This document shows positions 27,001 to 33,735 of a stretch of DNA of 33,735 nucleotides, piece by piece. Under the pieces are notes generated by a model. It was given only the letters and a program-made list of their open reading frames with translations, was not told the DNA's origin and did no database searches. The first letter of the stretch is position 1. The number at the start of each line of letters is the position of its first letter. Source of the DNA: a virus; the IMG/VR virus record IMGVR_UViG_3300020283_000014, positions 1 to 33,735 of that record; one strand, 5' to 3'. Made by a program: the position numbers and the translations under genes.

Positions 27001-29084
27001 TTATTTAAGCCTCTTTGACGTCCAATTCTTTGTCGATCTAATTCAAAAACAGTTTGCCCTAAACCGTTATCAGCAAAAAACAAATATTTCCAAATATTTT
27101 TAAGACTACCAAGCACGCCGTTTTGTTGCATAGGCATGTCACCTCTAAATACAGAATAACTTTTAAACACTGTTGGGTTACCTTCGGCTTCTACTTCTCC
27201 AGCAATAAAGTCTGGGACCGGTCGACCACCTTGTTCGTTTTGAATTTGCTCGTAAGATTTACCAGATGATTTATCAACATACTGAAAACCCACTACATCG
27301 CCAGCATCGCTTTCAATCTTTTCTTTTACAAAAGTAAAATTTTCTTCGTTAATTGCAACTACAAATTCTTGTACTAAACTTTTTTCAGGATTCCTAGTAT
27401 TTATTTGTTCAGAAGCTGCACCTTGTTGATTTCCAAGCGGACCGACTTCAATTAAAATAGGTGTGTTTTTCTCATTTAAAGTTAACTGTTCTTGATTTTG
27501 TTCGATGTTGTATTTCTTTTCAGCAATTTCTTTTATTAAAGCAGCTCTATTTTTTTGTAAAGCGGCAGGAGCGCTGGTGCTATCGTATTTATTTGGGAAA
27601 AGGTCTTCAGCTAAACGTAGTATAAAATCATCAGGTTTTTCTGTTTCCAACATTTTTATATATCTACTAAAAGATCCAGGGGCCATTAACAATTTGCTCT
27701 GCCCGTTAGAAATATATTGATTTCTAACTCTTTCTTGAGCTAAATCTTGAGCAGCTTGTTTAACTCCACCAGTTTTAGCTGTATAAGTTTTTCCAAAAAG
27801 TTTTTCAGCTTGTTGTATTATTTCTGCGCCGTCTAATTCGTTTATTATGTCCTTGTATTCTTTTCTTTCTAAAGCTGTTCTAGATTGTTCTGTGCCTATT
27901 TGTTGTTCAATTAAATCTCTAGCATATTCGGTCATTGCCGCAGATTTTCTAGAATTTTTTAGTTCAGTAATAAGTTCTTCTTTTGATAAGTTTGACCAAT
28001 CTTTTTGATTTGGAAACTCTCTATTAGCAAATGCTCGTAAGTCTTGTTCTGATAAATTTTCTAGTTCTTCGTCCCTTGCAAACTGTTCTACTTCTGCTTC
28101 TACCTCTTCTACTTTTTGATTGTATTGTCGTTGTGCTTCAACGTTTTCTTTTAAACTTCTAGCACGCAGACCACCAGCTACTAAACCAATTGGTGAGCCA
28201 CCAACTGCTCCTAAAGCAAAAGAGTTCATTAAAGTGCTGGCTAATTCTTGTTCATCCGAAGAGACTCCAGTGTTGGCTTCTGCTATGCGATCGGTTAAAA
28301 ATTCTTGTGTAGCTTCAGTTGAGCCTTCGGCAACAGCTGCGGCTAATCCCTGAGCAACTGCCCTTCCAGCTACATTTGGTGTTACGCCTCGTTCTACTAA
28401 TGAGTTAACAGTATCGTTAAAAGCTTGTAGTCCAAACTTATCACCAACTCCTATCTTTTTGGCTAGTTGAGGTATAACACCCTTCAAACCAAAAGCTAAA
28501 GCTGCGGTATCTAAGGCTCCAATAATAGCTCCGCCACCTAACGCTGCTAATGGGTCTTGAAAACCATCATCAAGTCTAGACTTCATTTCTCGATCCACTT
28601 CTCCAGCGCCTAAGAAAGCTGAAGGTAAGAAAGCACCAAGACCACCACCAATAGCCGTTCTAGTAGCAGCCGTACCCAAAGCTGCAGGTAAAAGAGCACC
28701 ACCAGCAAAACCTCCAACTATAGCCAAAGGTAAACTAGCAGCTATGCTGGGTATGACCTGTGGTATGGCATTGGTAAATAGCCAGTCTGCTACATCGCCT
28801 GGACCTTCAATATCTTCTATAGTCATTGGTCGGCCGTACCTAGCCGCAGATTGTTCGTTACGAATAACTCCTTCCGTACCTATTCTTTGTAAAGCTTCGT
28901 TGCCAAACGTCTCTCCCAGAACACGCACTCCAGCATAACCAGTAGCCTGTAACTGATCTAAACTTTGTTGAAAAACTTCAAAAAAATCAGGGCGATCTAA
29001 GTCATCAGTAGTAGTTGTAGAACCAGAAAGAAATTCGTCTTCCGTAATTTCTCCGGCCATGTATTGTTCATATTTAGTGGCCAT
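24045..29084 (-). CDS. Giant internal virion/ejection protein (1679 aa)
   Basis: This is the largest gene in the window and the last of the leftward structural block. Residues about 105-161 are a long Gly/Ala-rich hydrophobic region (IPSIAASLPLAIVGGFAGG and following) suited to membrane insertion, as in ejected proteins such as T7 gp16. The middle (about 300-850) is helical and highly charged. Near 1270-1298 the block RTPLGNFVAFPTEIIRTSF, followed by AGKEI, resembles a domain (LPD38-like) of large polyvalent proteins. No lytic transglycosylase or protease site is visible to me. It probably enters the host with the DNA. It overlaps the exonuclease gene tail to tail by 30 bases. Confidence 0.7.
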   Translation of the reverse strand: MATKYEQYMAGEITEDEFLSGSTTTTDDLDRPDFFEVFQQSLDQLQATGYAGVRVLGETFGNEALQRIGTEGVIRNEQSAARYGRPMTIEDIEGPGDVADWLFTNAIPQVIPSIAASLPLAIVGGFAGGALLPAALGTAATRTAIGGGLGAFLPSAFLGAGEVDREMKSRLDDGFQDPLAALGGGAIIGALDTAALAFGLKGVIPQLAKKIGVGDKFGLQAFNDTVNSLVERGVTPNVAGRAVAQGLAAAVAEGSTEATQEFLTDRIAEANTGVSSDEQELASTLMNSFALGAVGGSPIGLVAGGLRARSLKENVEAQRQYNQKVEEVEAEVEQFARDEELENLSEQDLRAFANREFPNQKDWSNLSKEELITELKNSRKSAAMTEYARDLIEQQIGTEQSRTALERKEYKDIINELDGAEIIQQAEKLFGKTYTAKTGGVKQAAQDLAQERVRNQYISNGQSKLLMAPGSFSRYIKMLETEKPDDFILRLAEDLFPNKYDSTSAPAALQKNRAALIKEIAEKKYNIEQNQEQLTLNEKNTPILIEVGPLGNQQGAASEQINTRNPEKSLVQEFVVAINEENFTFVKEKIESDAGDVVGFQYVDKSSGKSYEQIQNEQGGRPVPDFIAGEVEAEGNPTVFKSYSVFRGDMPMQQNGVLGSLKNIWKYLFFADNGLGQTVFELDRQRIGRQRGLNKIAQQAAEAYERAADTAVLEGSVKDRAEIDQLVSDFLTKAYEPKPLNEEQRIAKRGEIADLQEKSAGTIDEIKKGQFAKAIESLERELEEGARIDAVTLEDLPENVRNVAAQMRTTIDSLSTRILDEFPATVLDEKTKVDRGGKKITELKKNIIEAQLGAYLTRSYKLFDPSYGWNPSSFFGKLNKEQQKAFNVAVEYQMKDKSMSREQATTSVNSIIKNSLAAETIDPSLIQTITGRQVNEGKISPLTQFLKQREKLPEELRGLFGEITNPSQLVATTVNRLTSYVENFNFYQKLLDEDSKPGKKIFATSPTEELDTEVPLQNSPIDGLFTTKELAKALALNKEDKSSLLKFYDSFFLIPKAIVQSFKTVYSITAQTRNAITASMFYLGNGHLNTSDFSEAMRTIYYELSGTGFDSSGQKLSPRIHREKIYKLMQDLGIVNTSVRLQDVIAVFNEAGSGGYRTLNDFQAFLNSKHIPVVNKFVKGVTKIAKKPADIYQASDDFFKIASFFSEKRKLAKAYDNSEASMQSLENFAKSLGNLKVENLSHEDMLNHIAAYKVRHTIPNYDYVGNFVKGLRRTPLGNFVAFPTEIIRTSFNMFWLAGKEISSGNEQQMIQGYRRLLSGGTMALGLPLMAFAYGKAESGIDDEDLEAARRILPEYAKNNFIIPVSKRSAEEGGGFNFIDGSHLFVYDTVARIPFTVFNAIREGEDIGRGTPSSVAAGMFDAITDLTSAYLTPSIAPQVTLDLYNNRKESGGAIRIEGDTWGNQAKDMFNYAFEKAQPGFIQQLGRVMQGGEMGEFAFDKYGNRQEFDDAILGLMGLKVSKVNPTQSLPFLISDFKKADANSKRLFTRITYQSGAVSAQDILNAYSNSQRASYTAQQNFYKDYLALQRLGVNKRELRKQIKQRIGDRKIRANIMRGVFTPYKPPKSARRNFELATKRMLNAGALVSPDRYYPNREIIDLLNFYRRNRLNLSLEFFTPDDI

Positions 29085-29098
29085 AAAGCGTTCCTATT

Positions 29099-30529
29099 TT
29101 ATGCCCTTGGCAATGCGTTAAAGTCGGCCTCTATTTCTGCGTATGGTTTATCTTTAGTTTTTGGATTTGCTCTAACCTTTCTAACATATCCTCTAAAATC
29201 AACTAAGTCACCCCCCGCTAAAGCTACTTGTCCAGAAGGGAAACTTAAACCAGAAGTAGCTGGTAAAGTTTTGCCGCCTAGTAAAAATTGTTCTTTAGCA
29301 TAGTCTATGCCACTAAGGTCTGCTAGTTGATTAAATAAATCTATATCTGCTTTTTGACCCAATAACTCTGCTTGACCTCGTACCTTAAGTTCATTTAAAA
29401 GATTTTCTCGTTCGGCTTTAGCACCTAATAAGTTTGCTTGACCTAATACATCCATAAATCCTGAGACACCACCTTGTTTAGATTTACCCGTCATTAAAGC
29501 AGCAGTTTCTATATCTCTAGCATTGTTTGTCAATAACTCACGAAGATCGGGAGTAACTGTAGAAGTTTCTACAGTCTCGCTTCCGCCAGTGTTGGTATTA
29601 GTTTCAGCAGGAGTCGTTGTACTACCGGACGTTGGTGATGTTAACGGAGCAGGAGTTGGATTTCTTCTAGTAGGTCTACCCACTAAAGGATGACGTAAAA
29701 GCTCTGTATCTCTTTGTAATTTTCTTATTTGATTTTCTATTCGTAGTCTTGCCTTTCTTTGTTTTCTACTACCAGAAGGCATAGGACCTAATTTAGCGTT
29801 TAGTTCAGCTATTTTTGTTTCGTTTTGCTTTATTTGTGCAGCATTAACAACACCACCATGCTCCATAGTTACTATGTCACTTTCTTCTGCTGTAGCTACC
29901 TGCATATCCTCATCAGAATCTAAAGCTGCAATGCTTGGGAACATCGTTTCTAATTTAGTAGAAAAGTCGTCTGTCAGTAAAGTAATTTGTTCTGGCATGA
30001 TTTCAACGTTTAATTTATTGGCTATCTCAGTAACCTTTCTTTTAAATAAACTATCAGCCTTAGTTATGAAATCAGTTATTTGTGATTCTAAAGTTATTGG
30101 ATCTAAACCTTCTTGAGTTTTTTCTGCTACTACTTTTTCAATAGTGTCTTGTAACACTTTCTTTTGTTCATTTAATTCAGCAATAAATAAACTCTCTTTG
30201 CTAGAGCTATCGCCAGTTGTAGTTTCAGGTATAATTTCTGCAACATCGCCAGTTGGTTCTTCTATAGCCATACTAGGAACTGCGTCACCAGTTGGCATTG
30301 CAGTAGCGATCATAGTATTTAAAGCTTCATTTATTTGTTGATCGCCAGACTCAAATACTTCTGGTACCAAGCTGCCAGCTTCCATGCCAATTGGATATTC
30401 AACTGTGCCGCCACCAATATAGTTTCTTGGATTAACAAAACCACCTTCTTTATAACGTGGAATAGGCTCGAGTCCAGAGACTATGCCTTGTGGTAGATTA
30501 TTAAATAATTTTCTATTTTTCCAACTCAT
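29099..30529 (-). CDS. Structural/internal virion protein (476 aa)
   Basis: The N-terminal part contains short GG(F/T)V boxes (YKEGGFVNPRNYIGGG) and an acidic Thr/Ser-rich linker. Residues about 110-220 and 235-285 are coiled-coil-like helices. A Pro/Thr-rich spacer (PTPAPLTSPTSGSTTTPAET) follows, then a C-terminal globular part with LLGAKAERENLLNELKVRGQAELLGQKAD. I recognise the style from marine podovirus internal proteins, but no family. It is coupled to both neighbours: the ATG shares a base with the upstream stop at 30529, and the 1679-aa gene starts 14 bases downstream. Confidence 0.65.
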   Translation of the reverse strand: MSWKNRKLFNNLPQGIVSGLEPIPRYKEGGFVNPRNYIGGGTVEYPIGMEAGSLVPEVFESGDQQINEALNTMIATAMPTGDAVPSMAIEEPTGDVAEIIPETTTGDSSSKESLFIAELNEQKKVLQDTIEKVVAEKTQEGLDPITLESQITDFITKADSLFKRKVTEIANKLNVEIMPEQITLLTDDFSTKLETMFPSIAALDSDEDMQVATAEESDIVTMEHGGVVNAAQIKQNETKIAELNAKLGPMPSGSRKQRKARLRIENQIRKLQRDTELLRHPLVGRPTRRNPTPAPLTSPTSGSTTTPAETNTNTGGSETVETSTVTPDLRELLTNNARDIETAALMTGKSKQGGVSGFMDVLGQANLLGAKAERENLLNELKVRGQAELLGQKADIDLFNQLADLSGIDYAKEQFLLGGKTLPATSGLSFPSGQVALAGGDLVDFRGYVRKVRANPKTKDKPYAEIEADFNALPRA

Positions 30530-31434
30530 TAAATTAATCTCCCGCCACGTAATAAACTTAATAAACCAGCGATAGGATCAGTTCCAGCACCAGCTCGATA
30601 AACTGTTGAGGCTCTAGCACTTGGCAACATACCAAGCATACTTTGTAAGGTAGTCAATCTTTGTCTAGGTTCTTGCGCAAGTCTGCTTGCTGCATCAAAC
30701 CTAACATCTTCTCTAGCTTGATCTATACTTCTACCGGTAGCACCTAAACCAGATAAAGCGTTTATTTGTGAGATTGTATTAGCTAATCCAGTAGAGCCCA
30801 AGCCAGCAAACTGTTGGCCTGCGCCACCCATAAATCTACCTAAATTTCCAAATTGTGAACCAATACCTGCTATACCTCTACCTGCGCCTTGAGCTGCTTG
30901 TTGTGCTGTTAAAAATCCTTTTGATCTAATTCCACCAATAGCTTCACCTAAGCCTCTACCCAAAGCTCTTTCTCTTTCTACATCCATCAATCTACCGCGC
31001 GAGCCACCAAATGCACCAGAGCGAACTGCTTTAAATCTGTCACCAATACCAGCTACATCTGATTTTTCAGTTAAGTCTCTAATTGTTTGTTGTACAACAT
31101 CTTGTTCAAAAGGATTGTAAAAAGCTCTGACTGCGCCAGGTCTAAAAAATTGTGCAGCTCCAGCTAAAGTGCCTCTGCCCAAACCTAAAGTATCAAAACC
31201 TTGTTGTGCCATATTAGCACCAGTATTTAAAAAAGGTTGAAAGCCACCAAGACCGCTAGCTATTGTTCTAGCTTGTGTTTCTAATGGATCAAGGCCAGCT
31301 ACGCCTTGAACGGGTATAGGTGTTGGTTGTCCAGCTAAATCAAAAGCAGACTCTAAAAAACCTGCACGCATTTTTGCGGCACGCGGGTCTTCTAAACCAG
31401 CTACGGTAGTTACTGGATCTAAATAACTTGCCAT
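30529..31434 (-). CDS. Virion structural protein (301 aa), FYNPxxQDVVQ type
   Basis: Recognisable blocks are AFYNPFEQDVVQQTIRDL (about 104-121), RSGAFGGSRGRLMDVERERAL (about 138-158) and a Gly/Gln-rich helical part (AQQAAQGAGRGIAGIGSQF). I recall this arrangement in a common internal or tail protein of marine phages, annotated as structural. The Ala/Gln-rich helices suit assembly into a tube or core, possibly a P22 gp7/gp20-like ejection complex (inference). One-base overlaps (TAATG type) at both ends couple it to neighbours. Confidence 0.7.
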   Translation of the reverse strand: MASYLDPVTTVAGLEDPRAAKMRAGFLESAFDLAGQPTPIPVQGVAGLDPLETQARTIASGLGGFQPFLNTGANMAQQGFDTLGLGRGTLAGAAQFFRPGAVRAFYNPFEQDVVQQTIRDLTEKSDVAGIGDRFKAVRSGAFGGSRGRLMDVERERALGRGLGEAIGGIRSKGFLTAQQAAQGAGRGIAGIGSQFGNLGRFMGGAGQQFAGLGSTGLANTISQINALSGLGATGRSIDQAREDVRFDAASRLAQEPRQRLTTLQSMLGMLPSARASTVYRAGAGTDPIAGLLSLLRGGRLI

Positions 31435-32621
31435 TACGCCATCCTCTCTGCGTCTTTCATTAACTTATATAAATTTCTAGCTCCTAAAACTTGTGTTGCT
31501 GGTCTAGTCATTACAAACTCACCGGGCTCTAAAAACGCTGGCGTAATATCTCCAGGACCATTGTCGTCCATTCTATTAGGATTTACCATTGTGCCAGCTT
31601 CTAAACCCATAATACCGCCAGCCTCAGCTGTAGCAATTGGTGTGCTCGTTGGCATATTTTCAGGGTCAAGGTTTGCATATTGTTGACCTTGTATCAAAGC
31701 AGGTTTTAAATTACCTATACGATAACTGTCGTTCTTTAAAGCTTCAATCATACCTGGCGTGTAACCAAAAGCATTTAAGCCCATAGGTACAATGTCAGCA
31801 GGGTTAGGACTATCTTGATCTAGTAATCTTTTAGCAAGAACACCTTTAAGAACAGTGTCTAAAACACCACCGCCACCTATGTTTCCTAATAAACTGCCTA
31901 AACCTTCTCGACTAGTTCCCGGTGTTGTTGTTCCGCCACTAAAAATATTGCCTAAGAAACTACCTAAACCACCAGATTTTGGCAAAGTTAAAGTTTGCCC
32001 AGCCATAATCATATTTGGATTAGCTATATTATTAAGTTTAGCTAATTCAGCTACAGTCGTATTATTAGCAGCAGCTATTTGACTTAAGGTATCGCCAGAT
32101 TTTACTGTGTACTGACCGCCACCGCCAAAAATACTACCAAGACCTTGTTGCGGACCTCCGGCACCGGTGCCACCAAAAAAACTACCTATGCCTCCTCTTA
32201 TTCCAGACATGGTATCTAATATTCCTTTTCCACCTAGTAAACTTGAACCAATACCGCTTGGTATGCTAAGTGCACTTCCTAAACTACTAAGTCCTCCACC
32301 AATGACATTACCAATACCCGGAATAGCTAAACCAGCAACAACAGGAAGAGCTTTCTTAGCTATTTTTTTAACACCTTTAAATACTTTTTTAAAAAAGAAT
32401 TCTGGTAGACCAGTAATTGGGTTGATGGACATACCCTCACCAACAGTATATCGGTCAGGGTCTAATCCTGCTTGTTGCATTTCTTGGAATAAACGAGCTC
32501 TAGTTTCTGGTGTGATGACTGGTGGTACGACCATTTCGCCAGCAGCAACGTGCGCCATAAATTCGTCCCCGTTTCTGCCTAATGCTGCAATACCTGCGCC
32601 ACTATTGTCTATTTTATTCAT
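31434..32621 (-). CDS. LysM-containing virion protein (395 aa) with tape-measure-like end boxes
   Basis: A LysM peptidoglycan-binding module is clear at 171-214 (YTVKSGDTLSQIAAANNTTV, then LNNIANPNMIMAGQTLTLP). It is flanked by Gly/Ser-rich low-complexity spacers with GLGS(F/L/I) repeats and a hydrophobic Gly-rich stretch (93-112). Two similar boxes frame the protein: GDEFMAHVAAGEMVVPP (18-34) and GDITPAFLEPGEFVMTRPA (357-375). The second resembles the PAxLxPGEFV box near tape-measure C-termini. It probably sits in the virion and contacts the cell wall during ejection. No lytic catalytic domain is present. It is coupled by a one-base overlap to the next gene downstream. Confidence 0.75.
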   Translation of the reverse strand: MNKIDNSGAGIAALGRNGDEFMAHVAAGEMVVPPVITPETRARLFQEMQQAGLDPDRYTVGEGMSINPITGLPEFFFKKVFKGVKKIAKKALPVVAGLAIPGIGNVIGGGLSSLGSALSIPSGIGSSLLGGKGILDTMSGIRGGIGSFFGGTGAGGPQQGLGSIFGGGGQYTVKSGDTLSQIAAANNTTVAELAKLNNIANPNMIMAGQTLTLPKSGGLGSFLGNIFSGGTTTPGTSREGLGSLLGNIGGGGVLDTVLKGVLAKRLLDQDSPNPADIVPMGLNAFGYTPGMIEALKNDSYRIGNLKPALIQGQQYANLDPENMPTSTPIATAEAGGIMGLEAGTMVNPNRMDDNGPGDITPAFLEPGEFVMTRPATQVLGARNLYKLMKDAERMA

Positions 32622-32656
32622 AGTAATTAAATTTTACCCTATATATGTTAAATGTT

Positions 32657-33346
32657 TTAAGCATTTTCTGCATCACTTTTTAGCCAAAAAACTAATAAAT
32701 ATCTGTCTCCAGACTCTACAGGCAGCCCTCTGTGCATGTGTGTAAAACTAGGAAATATCATAGCATTTCCTGTGGGCAATGGATAGATTGTACCACGGTT
32801 AAAAAACTCAGTGCCGCCACCCTCATACTCACCAGTATTTAAAGGTACAACCATGCTTATATCAGCACTAGCATCATGGTGCCAAGCGCCTTGTTTTTTA
32901 TCTTTTAAATTATAATTAGCTAATTGTATAGTGCCGTCTACTACATACCTGTTCCAAATACTTAAAAATATAGGGTTGACTACGTTCTGTACCACAGTCA
33001 TTAACGAATTAAATAGTTCTGGACAGTGTTCGTTAAAAACTATTTCTGGTATTTGTCTAAGCGTGTCTTCATCTGGGTTAGGTACAAAAGCAATTGTTTT
33101 TTGCATGTGCTGTAGTTCATCAACTAACAGCGCACAAAACTTTTTAGAGAATAACGGTAAAGTATAGACCTCTGATAAAGGTTCTTTTATTAAATCTTGC
33201 AGTGGTGCTTTCTCTGGGTCCTTGGTCCCTAGGCCCTCGTAAAAAGCAATAATGTGTCCTAACGAAGCTTTAGCTTTTTCTAAAGTTTCTGGTTCAATAA
33301 ACCAATCAGCAGGATATTTTAGTAATAAGTTTTTAAACTCATACAC
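32657..33346 (-). CDS. 2-oxoglutarate/Fe(II)-dependent oxygenase (prolyl-4-hydroxylase-like)
   Basis: It hydroxylates or otherwise oxidises an unknown substrate. The double-stranded beta-helix core shows the iron triad: His156-x-Asp158 in AWHHDAS and distal His205 in THMHRGLPV. Arg215 in SGDRYLLVFW would bind the 2-oxoglutarate carboxylate. GGGTEFFNRG and GNAMIFPSFTH are typical strands. The N-terminal about 100 residues are helical and specific to this group. Such enzymes are common in marine phages; targets are unknown (nucleobase, protein or glycan). It starts at GTG 33344-33346, sharing a base with the holin stop. A 13-bp repeat encodes part of EGLGTKD (37-43). Confidence 0.9.
   Translation of the reverse strand: MYEFKNLLLKYPADWFIEPETLEKAKASLGHIIAFYEGLGTKDPEKAPLQDLIKEPLSEVYTLPLFSKKFCALLVDELQHMQKTIAFVPNPDEDTLRQIPEIVFNEHCPELFNSLMTVVQNVVNPIFLSIWNRYVVDGTIQLANYNLKDKKQGAWHHDASADISMVVPLNTGEYEGGGTEFFNRGTIYPLPTGNAMIFPSFTHMHRGLPVESGDRYLLVFWLKSDAENA
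33218..33230. repeat. 13-bp repeat GTCCTTGGTCCCT, copy 2
   Basis: Exact match to 9440-9452. It lies within the oxygenase gene, where it encodes GTKD of EGLGTKD, in the same frame as copy 1. CTAGGCCCTCG follows it, comparable with the CTTGTCCTTCG after copy 1. Confidence 0.6.
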
Positions 33347-33732
33347 TACTTATCTCTCTGCACACCCTTCATCTTTTCGTATGATCTCAAGCTCCCAAGC
33401 CCGAGCATGCCCATAAGAATAGTACTAAGTTGTGAAAACTCAAAGGTAGGCATAGATATTTGAACACCGGCTAAAACTAAAACAAAACCTAATATTGGTG
33501 AGATTACAAAATGATACGCTAGTGCAACACCACAGGTCCAGCCAACAAAGGGCCTCCAGCCCGCAACAAACATACTCTTGTGTGCAGCTTCTTGTTTGTT
33601 TATTTCTATCTGCGCTAAATTAGCTGAGTGAAAAGCTGTCTTGAGCTCATGGTCCAACTTAGCCTTCAGGTCCTTATCAGCCACAAATTTGTCAAGCACG
33701 TTACCGGCTACGCCTACTATTGATTCAATCAT
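33346..33732 (-). CDS. Holin of the three-TM gene-transfer-agent type
   Basis: Holins permeabilise the inner membrane at the end of infection. The N-terminal amphipathic part (LDKFVADKDLKAKLDHELKTAF, then IEINKQEAAHKS) leads to WRPFVGWTCGVALAYHFVISPILG, the signature of the GTA_holin_3TM family. Predicted membrane spans are about 58-76, 77-93 and 100-115, ending in LGLGSLRSYEK. The length (128 aa) is normal. No endolysin is seen in this window and it may lie beyond the right edge. The start codon is 4 bases from the window end. Confidence 0.88.
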   Translation of the reverse strand: MIESIVGVAGNVLDKFVADKDLKAKLDHELKTAFHSANLAQIEINKQEAAHKSMFVAGWRPFVGWTCGVALAYHFVISPILGFVLVLAGVQISMPTFEFSQLSTILMGMLGLGSLRSYEKMKGVQRDK

Positions 33733-33735
33733 TAT

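Noticed and set aside
32167-32745. 192-residue plus-strand frame opposite the LysM gene
   Set aside because: The Pro-rich translation is the reverse image of Gly-rich codons; there is no ribosome-binding site.
1-33735. Closure of the window as a circular genome
   Set aside because: Joining base 1 to base 33735 on the minus strand extends the portal by only three codons (Asp-Asn-Asp) before TGA, and capsid and tail genes would be missing. The window is a fragment.

Overview
This window is a piece of a tailed-phage genome (Caudoviricetes). It encodes both terminase subunits, a portal protein, a gene-transfer-agent-type holin, very large virion or ejection proteins and a complete-looking replication set (archaeo-eukaryotic-type primase, UvrD-like helicase, family A DNA polymerase, SNF2-type helicase, RecB-like nuclease). 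The AT-rich sequence, the P22-like portal, the Gly-rich internal virion proteins with short GE-(F/M)-V boxes and several small proteins of kinds frequent in ocean viromes suggest a marine phage of podovirus type. Host assignment (SAR11-like or another marine alphaproteobacterium) is only inference. I saw no integrase, repressor, RNA polymerase, major capsid gene or tRNA. The portal gene runs off the left edge and joining the two ends would truncate it, so this is a fragment and not a closed circle.

Layout. (1) 1-2825, minus strand: HNH endonuclease, a small membrane peptide, large terminase and portal (truncated). (2) 2826-3317: divergent non-coding region with a long inverted repeat flanked by G and C tracts and a good plus-strand promoter. 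(3) 3318-8562, mostly plus strand: an array of small, mostly unrecognised, often acidic proteins in overlapping cassettes. It is interrupted by two related palindromic repeats, a minus-strand VRR-NUC-like nuclease and two roughly 130-bp non-coding gaps with RNA-like structure. (4) 8563-16153, minus strand: SNF2 helicase, a 91-aa protein, a 1283-aa polyvalent-type protein, five small genes (including DUF1289-like and DUF3310-like), an iteron-rich non-coding region, a terminator and then the small terminase. (5) 16235-24074, plus strand: the replication module. (6) 24045-33732, minus strand: holin, 2OG-Fe(II) oxygenase, LysM protein, three structural proteins and a 1679-aa putative ejection protein.

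How the genes work together (inference from families): the plus-strand replication block makes primers (AEP primase), unwinds (UvrD-like, SNF2) and copies (PolA with intact proofreading and Leu at the E. coli-762 position), while the RecB-like and VRR-NUC-like nucleases process ends or junctions. TerS and TerL package DNA through the portal. The large Gly-rich proteins are probably carried in the virion and ejected, and the holin releases the particles. The small-gene array probably contains host-takeover or anti-defence factors, but none can be assigned a function from sequence alone.

Most interesting non-gene structure: the long inverted repeat at 3010-3234; the paired palindromes at 4055-4183 and 4704-4838, where the first carries a copy of the nuclease gene 3' end; the iteron-like array at 9192-9440; a three-copy leader AAAACCATAGGAGG, one copy of which precedes only an ATG-TAA start-stop; a shared TATAAGATA promoter-like 9-mer before plus-strand modules; and two opposed hairpins in front of the primase.
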